Assembly: GCA_003427395.1 (NCBI GenBank)
Contig: BFEA01000298.1
Coordinates: forward strand, 1,313,819 to 1,377,818
Direction: 5' to 3'
DNA: 64,000 nt
From: Chara braunii
Lineage: Eukaryota; Streptophyta; Charophyceae; Charales; Characeae
In this document: positions 21,207 through 30,626 of the stretch, piece after piece
Layout of the letters: each line of letters begins with the position of its first letter
Numbering within the stretch: the stretch's first letter is position 1
Translations under genes and position numbers: made by a program
The notes under the pieces: model-generated
What the model saw: the letters and a program-made list of their open reading frames with translations, nothing else
Databases searched by the model: none
Told to the model about the DNA's origin: nothing

Positions 21207-22671
21207 GGGCCCACATGTAACCAGAAGGAGAAAAGGAGTCGTGGATAGGATGGGACCGCCGCTTGAGAAAGGAAGGAGGGACACGATTTGACCTCAACAG
21301 CGAGAGGGCACCAAGACGAGCGATGCGACGTGAGGACCAGAAGTTGTGAGGGCGAGGATGGTCGAGGACGAGAAGCGGGAAAGCAAAAAAGGGTTTGAAG
21401 AGATCATCGTCAAGCTATCGATACCTATTGCGAGAGATAGGCAGAGGAAGTAGTCAAGTTGGAAGGGGGAAGGAGGACCTTATGTTGATAACCGTAAGGG
21501 AACGTTACAAAGTGGCATAAGGATATTGGACAATTACGCAGCCAGTGGTTTTATCAATGGGTTAATGTAATACATGGATCATCAGGGTCGAAAGAGATAT
21601 GAGGAGGGGCGAGTTGGTCACAGTGCCGACTTTCCACGATGAAAGAACACTTGAGGTGTCCGCAGGAAGGAAAGGATAGATGTTCTTGCTTATAAGTTAG
21701 GCGGGGATACACCCCCGCAATTAAAGGAACTTGAAGAGGCTAGGAGACAAGGGACCAAAAAGAAAAATTGAGCCGCGGCAAAAGAAACTGTGTATACAGG
21801 TTGAATGTGGGATAGAAGATGGTGAACTGGTCATCTCGGTCGTCTTTTGGGGTGTGGTCTGGATTATGCAAAAGTTGACAAGGGCAAGATAGGTTGATGT
21901 TGATCTCTAGACGCTACCTCTCGCGCAAGTTATTCTGAAATATTCGGTACTGGCTGAGACATTGGGATAAAGACTGGTGGCAACAAAAAAGAATAGGCAT
22001 GGTGTGAGTTTGACAAATGCCTGTTAGAAATATTAGTGGTAGGGCTTGGCCAGTGGGAATCAGGTTGTTAAAAGTGAATGAGGCAGGGACTAGTCGAAAC
22101 TTCGCGCGGATGAGCAGGTTTTCGAGTCACCTTCTGCTAACAAGCTGCCTTGAAAGGTTTCTACAAGACAAGGGTTGACAGGGTATATTGGTATAGGATT
22201 AGCCTGGGCGGTTGTATTATGGATCATGGGAAAAACAAAGATTGTATTTTGGGAAAGAGGCTATGAACTTGGCTTGTTGAGCAGAGTCAGGCAGTGAATG
22301 TCATCTAAGTATAAGAGAGGTTAAGGAACCTATGGGGTGATCGACCTGAAAATGCCCTTCCCTAGGAGCCTAATCCAACCGGTCGTGAACGAGTCTACAA
22401 CAGTGAAAGGCATGTGAGGTCATAAAGACAGAGAAAAACATGGATTGAACATACTCCCTTCGCCATGGTTGAACGGCCGGGTGGGCTAGTGCTGCTTGGG
22501 GCTGCGCACCTCAATTCGAGCACTAGACGCTAAGTCATATGTATGTGTGAATAATAGATAAGGACAAAGGAAACAACACGCATAAAAACCCAAGAAGATG
22601 GTCACCTTCTAACCTCCGAGACAGAAATGGGATCCATGTCCTTGAGGCCCACCCCCTCGGGCGCTAACATT
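21207..22671. other. 1.5-kb stretch, broken frames, nothing recognised
   Basis: Plus-strand frames from 21480 on look coding in short pieces (for example GTLQSGIRILDNYAASGF) but carry many stops and show no protease, RT or integrase motif. It could be the decayed continuation of the gag-like gene's element. Confidence 0.3.
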
Positions 22672-22790
22672 GGAATGGATAAGAATGACCCTAACCAGGC
22701 TGTTCGATTGAAATGGATAAGGACGGCCCTAACCAGGTCGTTCGGCTGAGAATGGAAAGAACGACCCTAACCAGGTTGTTCGGAATGGCC
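22672..22790 (+). repeat. 37-38 bp minisatellite, three copies
   Basis: CCCTAACCAGG starts at 22690, 22728 and 22765 within a unit such as AAATGGATAAGGACGGCCC plus TAACCAGGTCGTTCGGNTG. It lies in the probable 3' untranslated part of Ty3-B. Confidence 0.85.
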
Positions 22791-22904
22791 CCTGACAAGG
22801 GTCATTCTTTGGAATTGCGCACTGGGGTCCCCTTGCATGACTGATTGAGAAAACGTTGTTTGAGAAAGACTCATTGAGAATGAGCTGGAAAAGGTAATGA
22901 GAAA

Positions 22905-23215
22905 AGAAAAAGGTCGATGGGTCGGCCATTGAAAAGAGTCATGAGAAGGATCGAAAGAGATAAGTTGAACGTCGTTGAGACGGTCATTGGATTGACCATG
23001 AGAAAGGATGAAGAGGATTGATGTAAGAGGAAGAGACCAGGGGGATGATCGCTGAAGTGGTCGTAAAATGAGGAGGAGAATTGGAGGGGCAGATAAATAA
23101 AGGAAGGCGAAAAAACTGAGAAGGACGTGGACCGTTGGGACGGTCACAGGGGATGACTATTGAAAAATTGAAAATCGGGAGGCAGGAGATGGACCGACGG
23201 GTCGGTCATGACGAT
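22905..23215. repeat. Recurrent GACCG/CGGTC hairpins in the Ty3-B 3' region
   Basis: Short hairpins of one type occur at about 22913 (GGTCGATGGGTCGGCC), 22970 (GTCGTTGAGACGGTC), 23129 (GGACCGTTGGGACGGTC) and 23190 (GGACCGACGGGTCGGTC), each followed by CATTG, CACAG or CATGA. Spacing is irregular. Confidence 0.6.
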
Positions 23216-23299
23216 CACTGACTTGTGGCTGACACAAGGTGTGGATAACAGCAAAAAGGTTGACGCCTCGGCTAACACCCACGCTTTGTCACTGATACG

Positions 23300-23480
23300 G
23301 ATTAATCGAAATTTTGTCGCCAAGTGTATAGCCGTCGTACTGAAAAGGCTGCAAATCGGAGAAGATAGGGGTTCAAACTTGGGTGCTGCACTTGCCGAAT
23401 GGACGAGATATGCCCCACGGGTCTCATTAAACGCTCGTTGATCACCTGCTCCATAGAAAAGCTCATGGCGAAAGGGGAGA
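23300..23480 (-). pseudogene. Possible remnant of a post-integrase accessory gene in Ty3-B
   Basis: About 150 bases below the integrase stop the minus strand reads MSFSMEQVINERLM followed by IRQVQHPSLNPYLL and FAAFSVRRLYTW. This resembles in order and spacing the N-terminus of the first Ty3-C accessory gene (IEHLKALIVEHLLQ, IQQVNVPGPSF, YSLLCQRVTYAGVY). The similarity is weak and was judged by eye. Confidence 0.3.
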
Positions 23481-23642
23481 GGAAGGAGGCGAAGATTGAG
23501 GAGAGAGCGAAGCACAGTGCTCGAGATCGTCACTTTCCCACTTAGAAGTTGGAGGCGAGGTGGAAAGTGAGAGAGACGAAGAGGTAGGTAAAGGATGGAG
23601 ATAGGATACCTGGCGGATGATCGGCCTAGCCGATCGGCTCCC

Positions 23643-24830
23643 TTACACCTCCGACGCAAGTCGTACCGTGTTCACCCCGTTAGGACCGAGCTCGGCTATG
23701 CGAAATCGTCCGAAGAATTGTGGCGCTAACTTACCCGGGCGAGCACATTTCCTCACCTGCACTACGTCCCTTAATTTATAATGGGGTCGGGGCCCAGCAT
23801 TCCCGTTGCGGGCCTCATAGCTCCAGATCTCTTGTCTGTGGGTCATTTCGGTCATTCGCTGTCTTTTCTTGGCCAGCTGAGGAAGGGTCTTTTGACTCTT
23901 TTCCATCCACTTCAGGGGGCGCTTGGCCTTTTCCTTGATCGTCGCCCTCGTAGATCGCCGTCCCAACGTCTTTTCGTCGTTCAGGCTAGGGAGAGTTATG
24001 CAGGCTAGGTTGTTGGTCAGTAATTGGAATAGAGACAGACCGGTAGACTCATGGGGTGTCCCCCGATGAATGACCAGGATATGATCCACTATGTCAGGCC
24101 AAGGCCTTGTGTCTCTAGCTGCGATGTTCTGCCGAAGGGTGGTTTTAATTACCCGGTTGATATTTTTCACGAGGTCGTTCGATTGGGACATATGAGGAGC
24201 GGTGTTCCGAATGGAGACACCATGTGTGACCAGCCTCCTTAGGACTTCTCCTCGGAATTCTGCTTCATTGTTCGTTAAAATTTCCTCGGTGTCCTAATGC
24301 ATTCCGAGGAAACGGTTGACATATCGCACCATTTCCGTCGTCTATTGCGTTTTACATAGATACGCCTCGATCCATTTGGAGAAATGATCTACAAAAACGA
24401 GAAGGACCGAATATCCACAGCTCTTCGGCCCAGGGAGAACGACAATGTCCGTTGTGTCCATACTGACTCTTTGGAACGGTCGTTCGACTACCGTTGGCAC
24501 GATGGACCGGGGAAACTGAATCGGCGCCTTATCCGCCGCACAGACGGGGCAATTTTTGACGATGAATTTAACATCGTCCCTACTATTCGACCAGTACCAC
24601 TCGTTCTTGTCAATGGCTGACTCTATAATTCTGACAGCAAAATGAGCGGCGGTTTCCTCATGGGCCGACTTAACCCAATCATACCTCATTAATGGATGAG
24701 ACACAGACATCCAGATCCCCCTTCCGTCTGTCTTTCGCTTTTCTAACCGTTCTTCGACCCATCTGTAATCCCGTGCCCTCTCGTTGGCCCGCCTCCGATC
24801 CTCGTTGGTGAATTCTCAGAGGGACTTTCC
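23643..24830 (-). pseudogene. Ty3-B integrase
   Basis: Helical lead RRRANERARDYRWVEERL, then the HHCC zinc-binding domain (AHEETAAHFA...NCPVCAADK), the core with first Asp in VSMDTTDIVV, FVDHFSKWIEAY, second site LTNNEAEF (Asp to Asn, 24270-24272) and third site NDLVKNINRVIK with Lys (24165-24167) where the catalytic Glu belongs. A GPY/F-like module ends the protein (APQFFGRFRIAELGPNGVNTVRL, stop at 23643). No chromodomain follows. One TAG interrupts after the core's first third. It would join element DNA to the host chromosome; this copy cannot. Confidence 0.85.
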
Positions 24831-25214
24831 AACAATCGTAGCTATCAGGGTGACATCTGTCCACACTTCGGCACGCCGAAATCTGCGTGTCTTTTCCAAT
24901 CCTTCGGACGTGGCTTTGAGGAATCGAGCCTTCGTTGGGATTTTGTCGCTACGACACAAGGGACACAACCAAGTTTTGTCCGTGTTCCTACGTCGGGCGC
25001 AAGACCCATGGGCCCTGGAGACACATCGTTCACAATCTACCCATTCGACGTACCCTTCCCCACTAGGGTGCATAGGGATCGAGTAAACTCTCGATATTGC
25101 TTCGCAGAAATAACAAAATTTGTCGGGTGGGGAGAGGAAAGAGGAAGAGGAGATGGGAGAGAGAGGGTCCCTAGAATTACCTTCTCCGCCCATCGCCATG
25201 AGGCTATGTGTCAC
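24816..25214 (-). CDS. PHD-type zinc finger inside Ty3-B pol
   Basis: A 132-codon open segment between RNase H and integrase. It contains C-x2-C-x23-C-x2-C-x4-H-x2-C-x11-C-x2-C (24954-25115) with the PHD hallmarks W two residues before the third Cys (EWVDCERC), RAHGSC, and W two residues before the last pair (WLCPLC). Downstream lies FRRAEVWTDVTLI, which Ty3-C shares. The integrase's own HHCC finger follows separately at about 24450-24680. PHD fingers commonly bind histone H3 tails, so a role in chromatin targeting of integration is plausible but unproven. The segment is part of the polyprotein, and its own start is not meaningful. Confidence 0.75.
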   Translation of the reverse strand: MTHSLMAMGGEGNSRDPLSPISSSSFLSPPDKFCYFCEAISRVYSIPMHPSGEGYVEWVDCERCVSRAHGSCARRRNTDKTWLCPLCRSDKIPTKARFLKATSEGLEKTRRFRRAEVWTDVTLIATIVGKSL

Positions 25215-25790
25215 TTTCCGATTGTTCTAGGGAGAATGGTCACCTTTCCGTACGTCGGTCCTTTGTTCAACTCCGGCTCCTTCCACGACGTGATCTCTTC
25301 CCCCTTAGCTACCTTGCTTGGTCGAGGCAAGCACATCAGCCCGACTGCGTTTTCGTGCTTCTTCGTTTTTTGATGGACGATGTCGAAATCATATTCCTAT
25401 AGTCGTACGGCCCATCGTCCAATCATCCCCATGTAGTTGGTGAGCCTCTTGAGAACCAATAGGGGCACGTGATCCGTAATGAGGAGAAACTTCTGCCCAT
25501 ACAAATACGAAAGGAAATGCTGGATTCCCCAAATGACCGCATAGCATTCACCTTGAGGAGTCGAGTCATTCCGTCGTTCGTCAAGTACCGTTCACAAGGC
25601 ATACCCAATGACGTGTTCTCAGCCGTTCTTCCCTTCCTGCGCCAAAGTGGCGGAGATCACCTCGGGCTGCCAATTCGTGATGAGTATGAACTGATTCTCG
25701 AGATCGGGCTGAATCAAAATAGGGGCAGAGGCCAAGGCCTCGTTCAAAGTGGAGAAGGTCTGTTCACACTCCGCGTCCCAATTCAGCGAC
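25190..25790 (-). pseudogene. Ty3-B RNase H
   Basis: Follows the RT thumb. The first carboxylate site reads FILITNWQ where TD is expected (Asp to Asn). QGECYAVIWGIQHF keeps the Glu and FLLITDHVPLL keeps the second Asp. The final KKHENAVGL has Val where the family has Asp (NADGL). Frameshifts and stops interrupt it. RNase H removes the RNA strand during reverse transcription. After it, a linker TSWKEPELNKGPTYGKV leads to the PHD finger and is conserved with Ty3-C (ISWKPFSPPTKPRYKEV). Confidence 0.75.
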
Positions 25791-25799
25791 TGGTCCTTC

Positions 25800-26866
25800 T
25801 GCAGGAGGTTCGTTAGAGGTCGAGCGATCACCGCAAATCCCTTGATAAATCGTCGGTAGTACGAGGCCGGTCCTGGAAAGACTCGAACCTGCGTCAAGGA
25901 CTTGGGTGTGGGTGCCTCTTGAACCGCCTTGACCTTTCTCGAATCCGGTCTCAAGCCTCCTGGGGTCACTACGTATCCTAGGAACGAGATTTCCGAGAGG
26001 AAGAACTCACTTTTCTCCAACCCTATCTTGAAACCAGCATCTCGCAATGCTCCAAGTGTCCACTCGATGTGTTGTGCGTGTCCATGAAACAACTCAGAGT
26101 ACACCAGAATGTCGTCCATGTACATAATGACATAAAAAATAATCATTCATTGGGTCAGTCTGGTCTTGTTAACGAAATTATGGAAGGTGACGTTCATTGC
26201 TCTCTGGTAAGTAGCTGGTGCATATTCCCATGGGACAGCGAACCCACTGCCACGTGCCCTCGAACAACACAAACGCGGTCTTTGGCCAGTCCTCCTCCTT
26301 GACTAGGATATGATGAAACCCATGGCGGATGTTGAACTTACTAAAATAGTTGGTGCACCCAATCGCATTCAACAAATCATCAATCCTGGGAAGGGGGTAC
26401 ACATCTTTAATCGTGATATCATTCAATCTCCTATAATCAATGCATATGCGAATGGATCCCTTCTTTTTCGGGACTAGAACCACAGGGAAGGACCAGAGCC
26501 CAGTAGCCGGTTTGATCCATCCGTTAGCTTCGAATACACGGTTCCGGTTGTTCTCCGTTCCATGAGGGAGTAACGGTATGGTTTACAATGGATTGGCGGA
26601 TGCGTCCTTGTTTGGATTTCATGTTCGATAACAAAGAACAATCCGATGTCTGTGTCCTTGATGCTAATCGCCCCTTGATATTCGGACAGGATGTCGACGA
26701 TAAGGTGATGAGTTTCGTCGAGCACGTACTCGGGCACATGTAGCCCGTAAAATTGTCCATGGATGCTAACCGTCACTTGTTTTGTGCAAACCTTTGTACC
26801 GTTTCGTGGGGGGGGGGACAAAATGAACGAGTTATCCGATCGCCAGGAGAACACCGTGGCGACCAT
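25800..26866 (-). pseudogene. Ty3-B reverse transcriptase
   Basis: Pre-RT segment (26474-26866) then CKPYRYSLMERR, the RT fingers VLVPKKKGSIRICIDYRRLN and KDVYPLPRIDDLL, the palm FSKFNIRHGFHH and, after a frameshift around 26180-26220, YMDDILVYSE (YMDD at 26111-26122), KCEFF-like KSEFFLSEISFLGYVV and the thumb with VRVFPGPASYYRRFI. The first catalytic Asp is Asn (AAC, 26331-26333 on the plus map); the two Asp residues of YMDD remain. The enzyme would copy the genomic RNA in the particle. Inactive through frameshift, stops and the Asp-to-Asn change. Confidence 0.85.
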
Positions 26867-27022
26867 CTGAGCGTCTTCCCGGATCGCGACGTGTTCTTCT
26901 GGTGTAACGCCGTCCTCGATGTCTCGGGGGCTAATGGGTTTCTCGACAATTTTTATCCCGATTTCGGAGGGCGAGAGATCACCACGCCCAGGGGGGTTCA
27001 GAGCTTCGTTCTCCAGCCCCTG

Positions 27023-28048
27023 TCATACCAACCGAACCTCCTTTCCTGTAGAGAGTAGGGAGCGAGGTAACCCCGTAATGTCACAAAAGGCTTTCTTGTC
27101 GCTATATCTTGGGAGGAGCGGGGTGGTGGCCTCATATAGGGTTCGGGGGGGTACCCAAGAATCGGTCATTCGGGATACCTGTATTATTGGTTCTCCCAAG
27201 ATTAGGGTTCGCGCCCGTCGAAGATTCCGTTCCGTGAGGACAAACGTCTTCGTCGTTTTCTTCCGAACTGGGTAGCGAACCAGTTGGTGTGTCATGTCCA
27301 TGATCACGGGGTCCGCTTCCTCCCCACTGTCAGAAGTGTTGGATGAAGACTCGGGCTCTTTTTCCCTAGTGTCTGGTTCGCCAAGGGGCTCTCTCCAGGT
27401 GATTACGTGGAGTGGACCCCTAATTTCAGGAGGAGCTTTCCGAACTGCGGGTAATGTTGTTCGGAGGGTTAGACACATCGGAATGCGTACGGTCCGTATT
27501 TCGAAGGATATCGAGCGGTTCTCGAAATCCAAGTTGGCCTGTAGCGCAGTGAGGGTCGGTAGTCCGATAAGAACGTCGTAGGTATTTAAATGCAACACTA
27601 CAACATCCTCCAAGGCGTGGACTTTTCCTAATCGGAACGCGACATTTGTCATCCTTCCTACCACCTTGATTTTGTCCTCGTCAGCGGAGATAAGGTGGTC
27701 CCTTTCTGTCAACGCGATCAAATTTTTATTTCTTCCTGCTCGTTCCACCACCTTCAGAGTGACGGCTAAAACAACGACCCCTGAATCGATGATAGCGTTG
27801 TACGGGATTCCCCAGACTTCTACGCCACATTCCGCGGATTTCCTCGAAATAGTCTTAATACGTAGGAAATGGTTGTCCTTTTGGATCAGTCCTAACCGTA
27901 TCGGCTCTGAAGTGCTGGGAACATCGGGTTTGTCCTCACGGATGGGAGCCTTTCCCTTAACGGCTGCTAGTTTGGTGAGGGCGAACCGCTTTTGATTTGC
28001 CTTGCAATGTTGCAACATTCGTTCGTTTGCCTGCTCTGATATAGACAA
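27023..28048 (-). CDS. Ty3-B protease and pol linker (open for 341 codons)
   Basis: The longest uninterrupted pol segment of Ty3-B. After a Lys-rich N-terminal part, residues ~75-95 read WGIPYNAIIDSGVVVLAV with the catalytic Asp codon at 27785-27787, the D-S-G of retropepsins. The flap region and the second strand VLIGLPTLTAL (compare 'DVILGMDWL') follow, so the protease spans roughly 27560-27870. The rest is an acidic/Ser-rich linker (KEPESSSNTSDSGEEAD) and a segment rich in charged residues conserved in Ty3-C. It would be part of a Gag-Pol polyprotein; the called start is only the first in-frame start of the open segment. It ends at a stop before the RT. Confidence 0.75.
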   Translation of the reverse strand: MSISEQANERMLQHCKANQKRFALTKLAAVKGKAPIREDKPDVPSTSEPIRLGLIQKDNHFLRIKTISRKSAECGVEVWGIPYNAIIDSGVVVLAVTLKVVERAGRNKNLIALTERDHLISADEDKIKVVGRMTNVAFRLGKVHALEDVVVLHLNTYDVLIGLPTLTALQANLDFENRSISFEIRTVRIPMCLTLRTTLPAVRKAPPEIRGPLHVITWREPLGEPDTREKEPESSSNTSDSGEEADPVIMDMTHQLVRYPVRKKTTKTFVLTERNLRRARTLILGEPIIQVSRMTDSWVPPRTLYEATTPLLPRYSDKKAFCDITGLPRSLLSTGKEVRLV

Positions 28049-28399
28049 GAGATGTCCGATGGGTAGGGGAATTCAGTGATCCAGTGCTCGAACGATGTTC
28101 AGGACATCGATTTCTCCCGTAACGAAGGTGGGGGCGTTAGACTCCATTTCTCTAGGAGATGGCCTCCATTCTGTTACTTCGCGTTCCTCATTCGCGGGAC
28201 AGTTGGCTCCAATCATTCCCATCCCCGGGTAACCCAGTGAGATTTATTGATCGAGCGGAATGAGCTTCGCGGCTTCCTCGGTAGTAGCGATCGCATTCCC
28301 CCATCCCTCTCCTTCTTCCACCATTGTGCCTACCCTTCCTGGTCCGTTGGCTACGGTTGCGGCTGTCGCGGGAGCTGCTCCTATCCGGGCTAGTGCAGA

Positions 28400-29710
28400 T
28401 CAGTTGGGGCAGTCCCAGGCTATGTGACCTGGCTGGTGACACGTGTAGCACCCATCCATTCTTACGCCGGTATTAGCTACGGTGTCGAGCGTGAGGGCTC
28501 TCGCCTTTGCGAAAAAGTCGGGACCTAAGGGTGGTGACAACCCCTTAGGGAAGGTAAGTTGTGCCCCGCGAGAACCTATCTTGTCGTAGGGAACCGCGGG
28601 ATGTACAACTGGTGCACTTGGCCGGAGCAGCGAAGGGTCGACGTGGGTTACCGTGTCGTCCCCGAGTTATCTCTAAAAAGTTGAAAGCCTAAGTCTCTCC
28701 TGCGTGACGCGGCCGGAAGGGCCCTCGCTCACGTGGGGGCCGATGCGCTCGACAACGGCACCTCCTATGGGTTGGTCGGGGGTTACTCCCGGGGCCACTG
28801 GTACCGCGCGAACCGCGATGGGGCGCATCGACCGCATCAACGACTTCATTCATGTATTGTGCTCGTGGTACTTTTTTTTGCTTTCCTGCATCAGGTTAAC
28901 TAATATTCGTGTTAATTATAAGATTGCGACTGATTCATTTGGCTTAGTGACCATATCTGGGGGAGGCATAGGGGCTGCCATTATGGGCAGTCCTGGGGTT
29001 GGGTCTGCCATCGATCTTTTAACTCCAACCTGCTTTAAATAGGTGACGGGGCCAGAGACGAAGCCCATGTTTTCGAACTTATTTTGGAGTGTGGCTAGCT
29101 TTACTTTCACTCTAGCCAATTCCGAGGAATCTCCTTCCTTAGCATGATCCTCTACTTTTAGGAAGCTAACGGTAAGCTTTCATTCCACCTCTTCTGCTCC
29201 GTGTTACATAGTGTGATTGATGGGGGAAAATTGCTTTCGCAATTTCGCCCGCATCGCGCGGCTTCGGAGTGCATGGATGAACAAATTCCTTCCGACCTTT
29301 TCGTCTCTCTCTGACTTGACGAACAACCTGTAGAACCTACTTCGATATTCCGTGACGGACTCAAGGGGTTTCTGAACCCGATCTTTAATCATAAAAAAAG
29401 CTTGTTCAGGGTGTATATAATCAAATCGGTGCAAGAAATCCCTCTCGAAGGTTGGGAGGTGTACCCAAGCATAGGTGTTAAACCAATGATGCGCATCCCC
29501 TCCCAACCGGGTGGTGATATTAATTAGGGTCTCATCATTGTCGTATTGTTGTGCACACAGTGTGGCTAACCATGCCCCAGCCAAGTGATGTGCAAGATCA
29601 AATAGGTACAGATCGGGTGGAGTTGCCGGTGCTCGAACCCGGACGGGTGGAGCGAGGATAGGTGCCTCGCCTTGCTGTACATTAGCGTTTTGTGCTTGGT
29701 TAGCGTTCAT
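28400..29710 (-). pseudogene. Ty3-B gag (capsid plus CCHC knuckle)
   Basis: ATG at 29710 (MNANQAQNANVQQG) opens a Pro/Ala-rich N-terminus, then the typical gypsy capsid block: LAGAWLATLCAQQYDNDET, HHWFNTYAWVHLPTFERDF and the EYRSRFYRLFV helix. The frame stops at 29204, and related sequence continues in other frames to a perfect CX2CX4HX4C knuckle C-Y-T-C-H-Q-P-G-H-I-A-W-D-C (28409-28450). Gag would form the particle and package RNA through the knuckle. A 272-bp TG..CA element (28483-28754) interrupts it just before the knuckle. Its length plus the 4-base target duplication is 276, so frame is kept. Confidence 0.8.
28483..28754. mobile_element. 272-bp TG..CA insertion with 4-bp target duplication (solo-LTR-like)
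   Basis: Begins TGTCGAGCG (28483-28491) and ends CGCTCGACA (28746-28754), a perfect 9-base terminal inverted repeat with 5'-TG and 3'-CA. It is flanked on both sides by ACGG (28479-28482 and 28755-28758). It sits inside Ty3-B gag. A 64-bp relative with its own duplication lies at 39755-39818, and a third copy at about 46745-47006. TG..CA termini and a 4-base duplication suit a solo LTR or a TRIM-type element. A TIR-type DNA transposon is the alternative. Confidence 0.75.
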
Positions 29711-29850
29711 ATTGGCACCCTACCGTCCTATCGATCTACTCCGAGTTATTATCGGATCGCGCCTGGGTGCCTTTCTCTGTCTAGGCCGTCCCCTGTTTAG
29801 GCTCGCCAGGGGCCCTGCTCGCTTAGCAATCCTCGAGCTTGACACTTGTC

Positions 29851-29864
29851 GCTCCAATACCAAC
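29851..29864 (-). promoter_or_regulatory. Primer-binding-site remnant (initiator-Met type)
   Basis: The minus strand reads TTGGTATTGGAGC, 11-12 matches to the plant iMet primer-binding word TTGGTATCAGAGC. It lies 140 bases before the gag ATG, where the site should be. Minus-strand DNA synthesis would be primed here. Confidence 0.5.
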
Positions 29865-29865
29865 C

Positions 29866-30272
29866 TCACGCCCAGCGCCAGCTCGTCGGATTGCCCAACT
29901 CCCTACTCACCGTCCCGCTCCTGCCCGTTAGCCGATCCTCTCGACCGTGCTAACTCCAAAGTTGATTAGAGAGCGAGTTAATCGCGCTTGCAAAATTTAT
30001 AGCGTGAGCATTCGCGCAAGATAACCGGAGTTGTGCCTGAGTGGGAGGGAAGGAGGAGGAAGGAAGTGCCTACGACTGCATGGTCGGGCCATGGCGTGGG
30101 GGACGTAGCCACTCTCCACACATCGATCCAGTCATGCATCGCTCAGGCCAATAAGATTGAGGAAAATATGTGAGTGCAAGGGCGAGACGGAAATATCAAG
30201 AAGGAGGAGATTACAGTTACATTCGCGCTTTGCCATGGCAAGAAGAGAATTATGGTTACACGTGCAATTAAG
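29866..30272. other. Probable 5' LTR/leader side of Ty3-B, not delimited
   Basis: On the minus strand a TATAAAT word lies about 29995-30002, as an LTR promoter would. I could not define LTR ends or a matching 3' copy. Confidence 0.35.
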
Positions 30273-30280
30273 GCGCAGAG

Positions 30281-30618
30281 CTGTGTAGCATCGTGTTCGG
30301 GTTCGGTGACCGAACGTGAACGAGCGCCGAAACTCTCCGAACGCGAACATAAAAATATTAAAAAAAAAAAAAGAAAAAAAGTTCTCCAAAAAATCTGAAA
30401 AACATATATGTTATGTAAAATAATAATACAAGCAACTTTTTCCTTCGAGGTATGGTCAAATTCGTAACCAAATTCAAGTTAAAAATAAAAAACCATTTTT
30501 TTTTAATTTATTTTTTTTTAATATGTTCGGCCGAACACGTTCGGGTGACGTTCGGCCGACCACCCGAACATGTTCGGACGTTCGGAAAAGCTTCGAACAT
30601 GTTCGGTGTGCTACACAG
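30281..30618. mobile_element. 338-bp TIR element with 8-bp target duplication (hAT-like)
   Basis: Perfect terminal repeats CTGTGTAGCA (30281-30290) and TGCTACACAG (30609-30618), flanked by identical GCGCAGAG (30273-30280 and 30619-30626). The subterminal parts are packed with TTCGG/CCGAA words in both orientations, including a long palindromic cluster at 30527-30605. Short repeated subterminal motifs with an 8-base duplication are typical of the hAT superfamily; P-like or Mutator-like elements are alternatives. There is no coding capacity, so it is non-autonomous. Confidence 0.85.
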
Positions 30619-30626
30619 GCGCAGAG

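Larger units (their letters stand above)
23640..29865 (-). mobile_element. Ty3-B: nearly full-length Ty3/gypsy retrotransposon with PHD finger in pol
   Basis: Minus-strand order from 29865 to 23640: primer-binding-site remnant, gag with CCHC knuckle (interrupted by a 272-bp insertion), protease, long linker, RT, RNase H, PHD finger, integrase zinc finger, integrase core and a GPY/F-like end. There is no chromodomain. It shares this architecture, including the PHD finger, with Ty3-C. LTRs could not be delimited: the 5' one should begin above 29865 and the 3' one lie below 22.7 kb. Catalytic losses in RT (first Asp to Asn), RNase H and integrase (second Asp to Asn, Glu to Lys) make it inactive. 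Confidence 0.85.
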
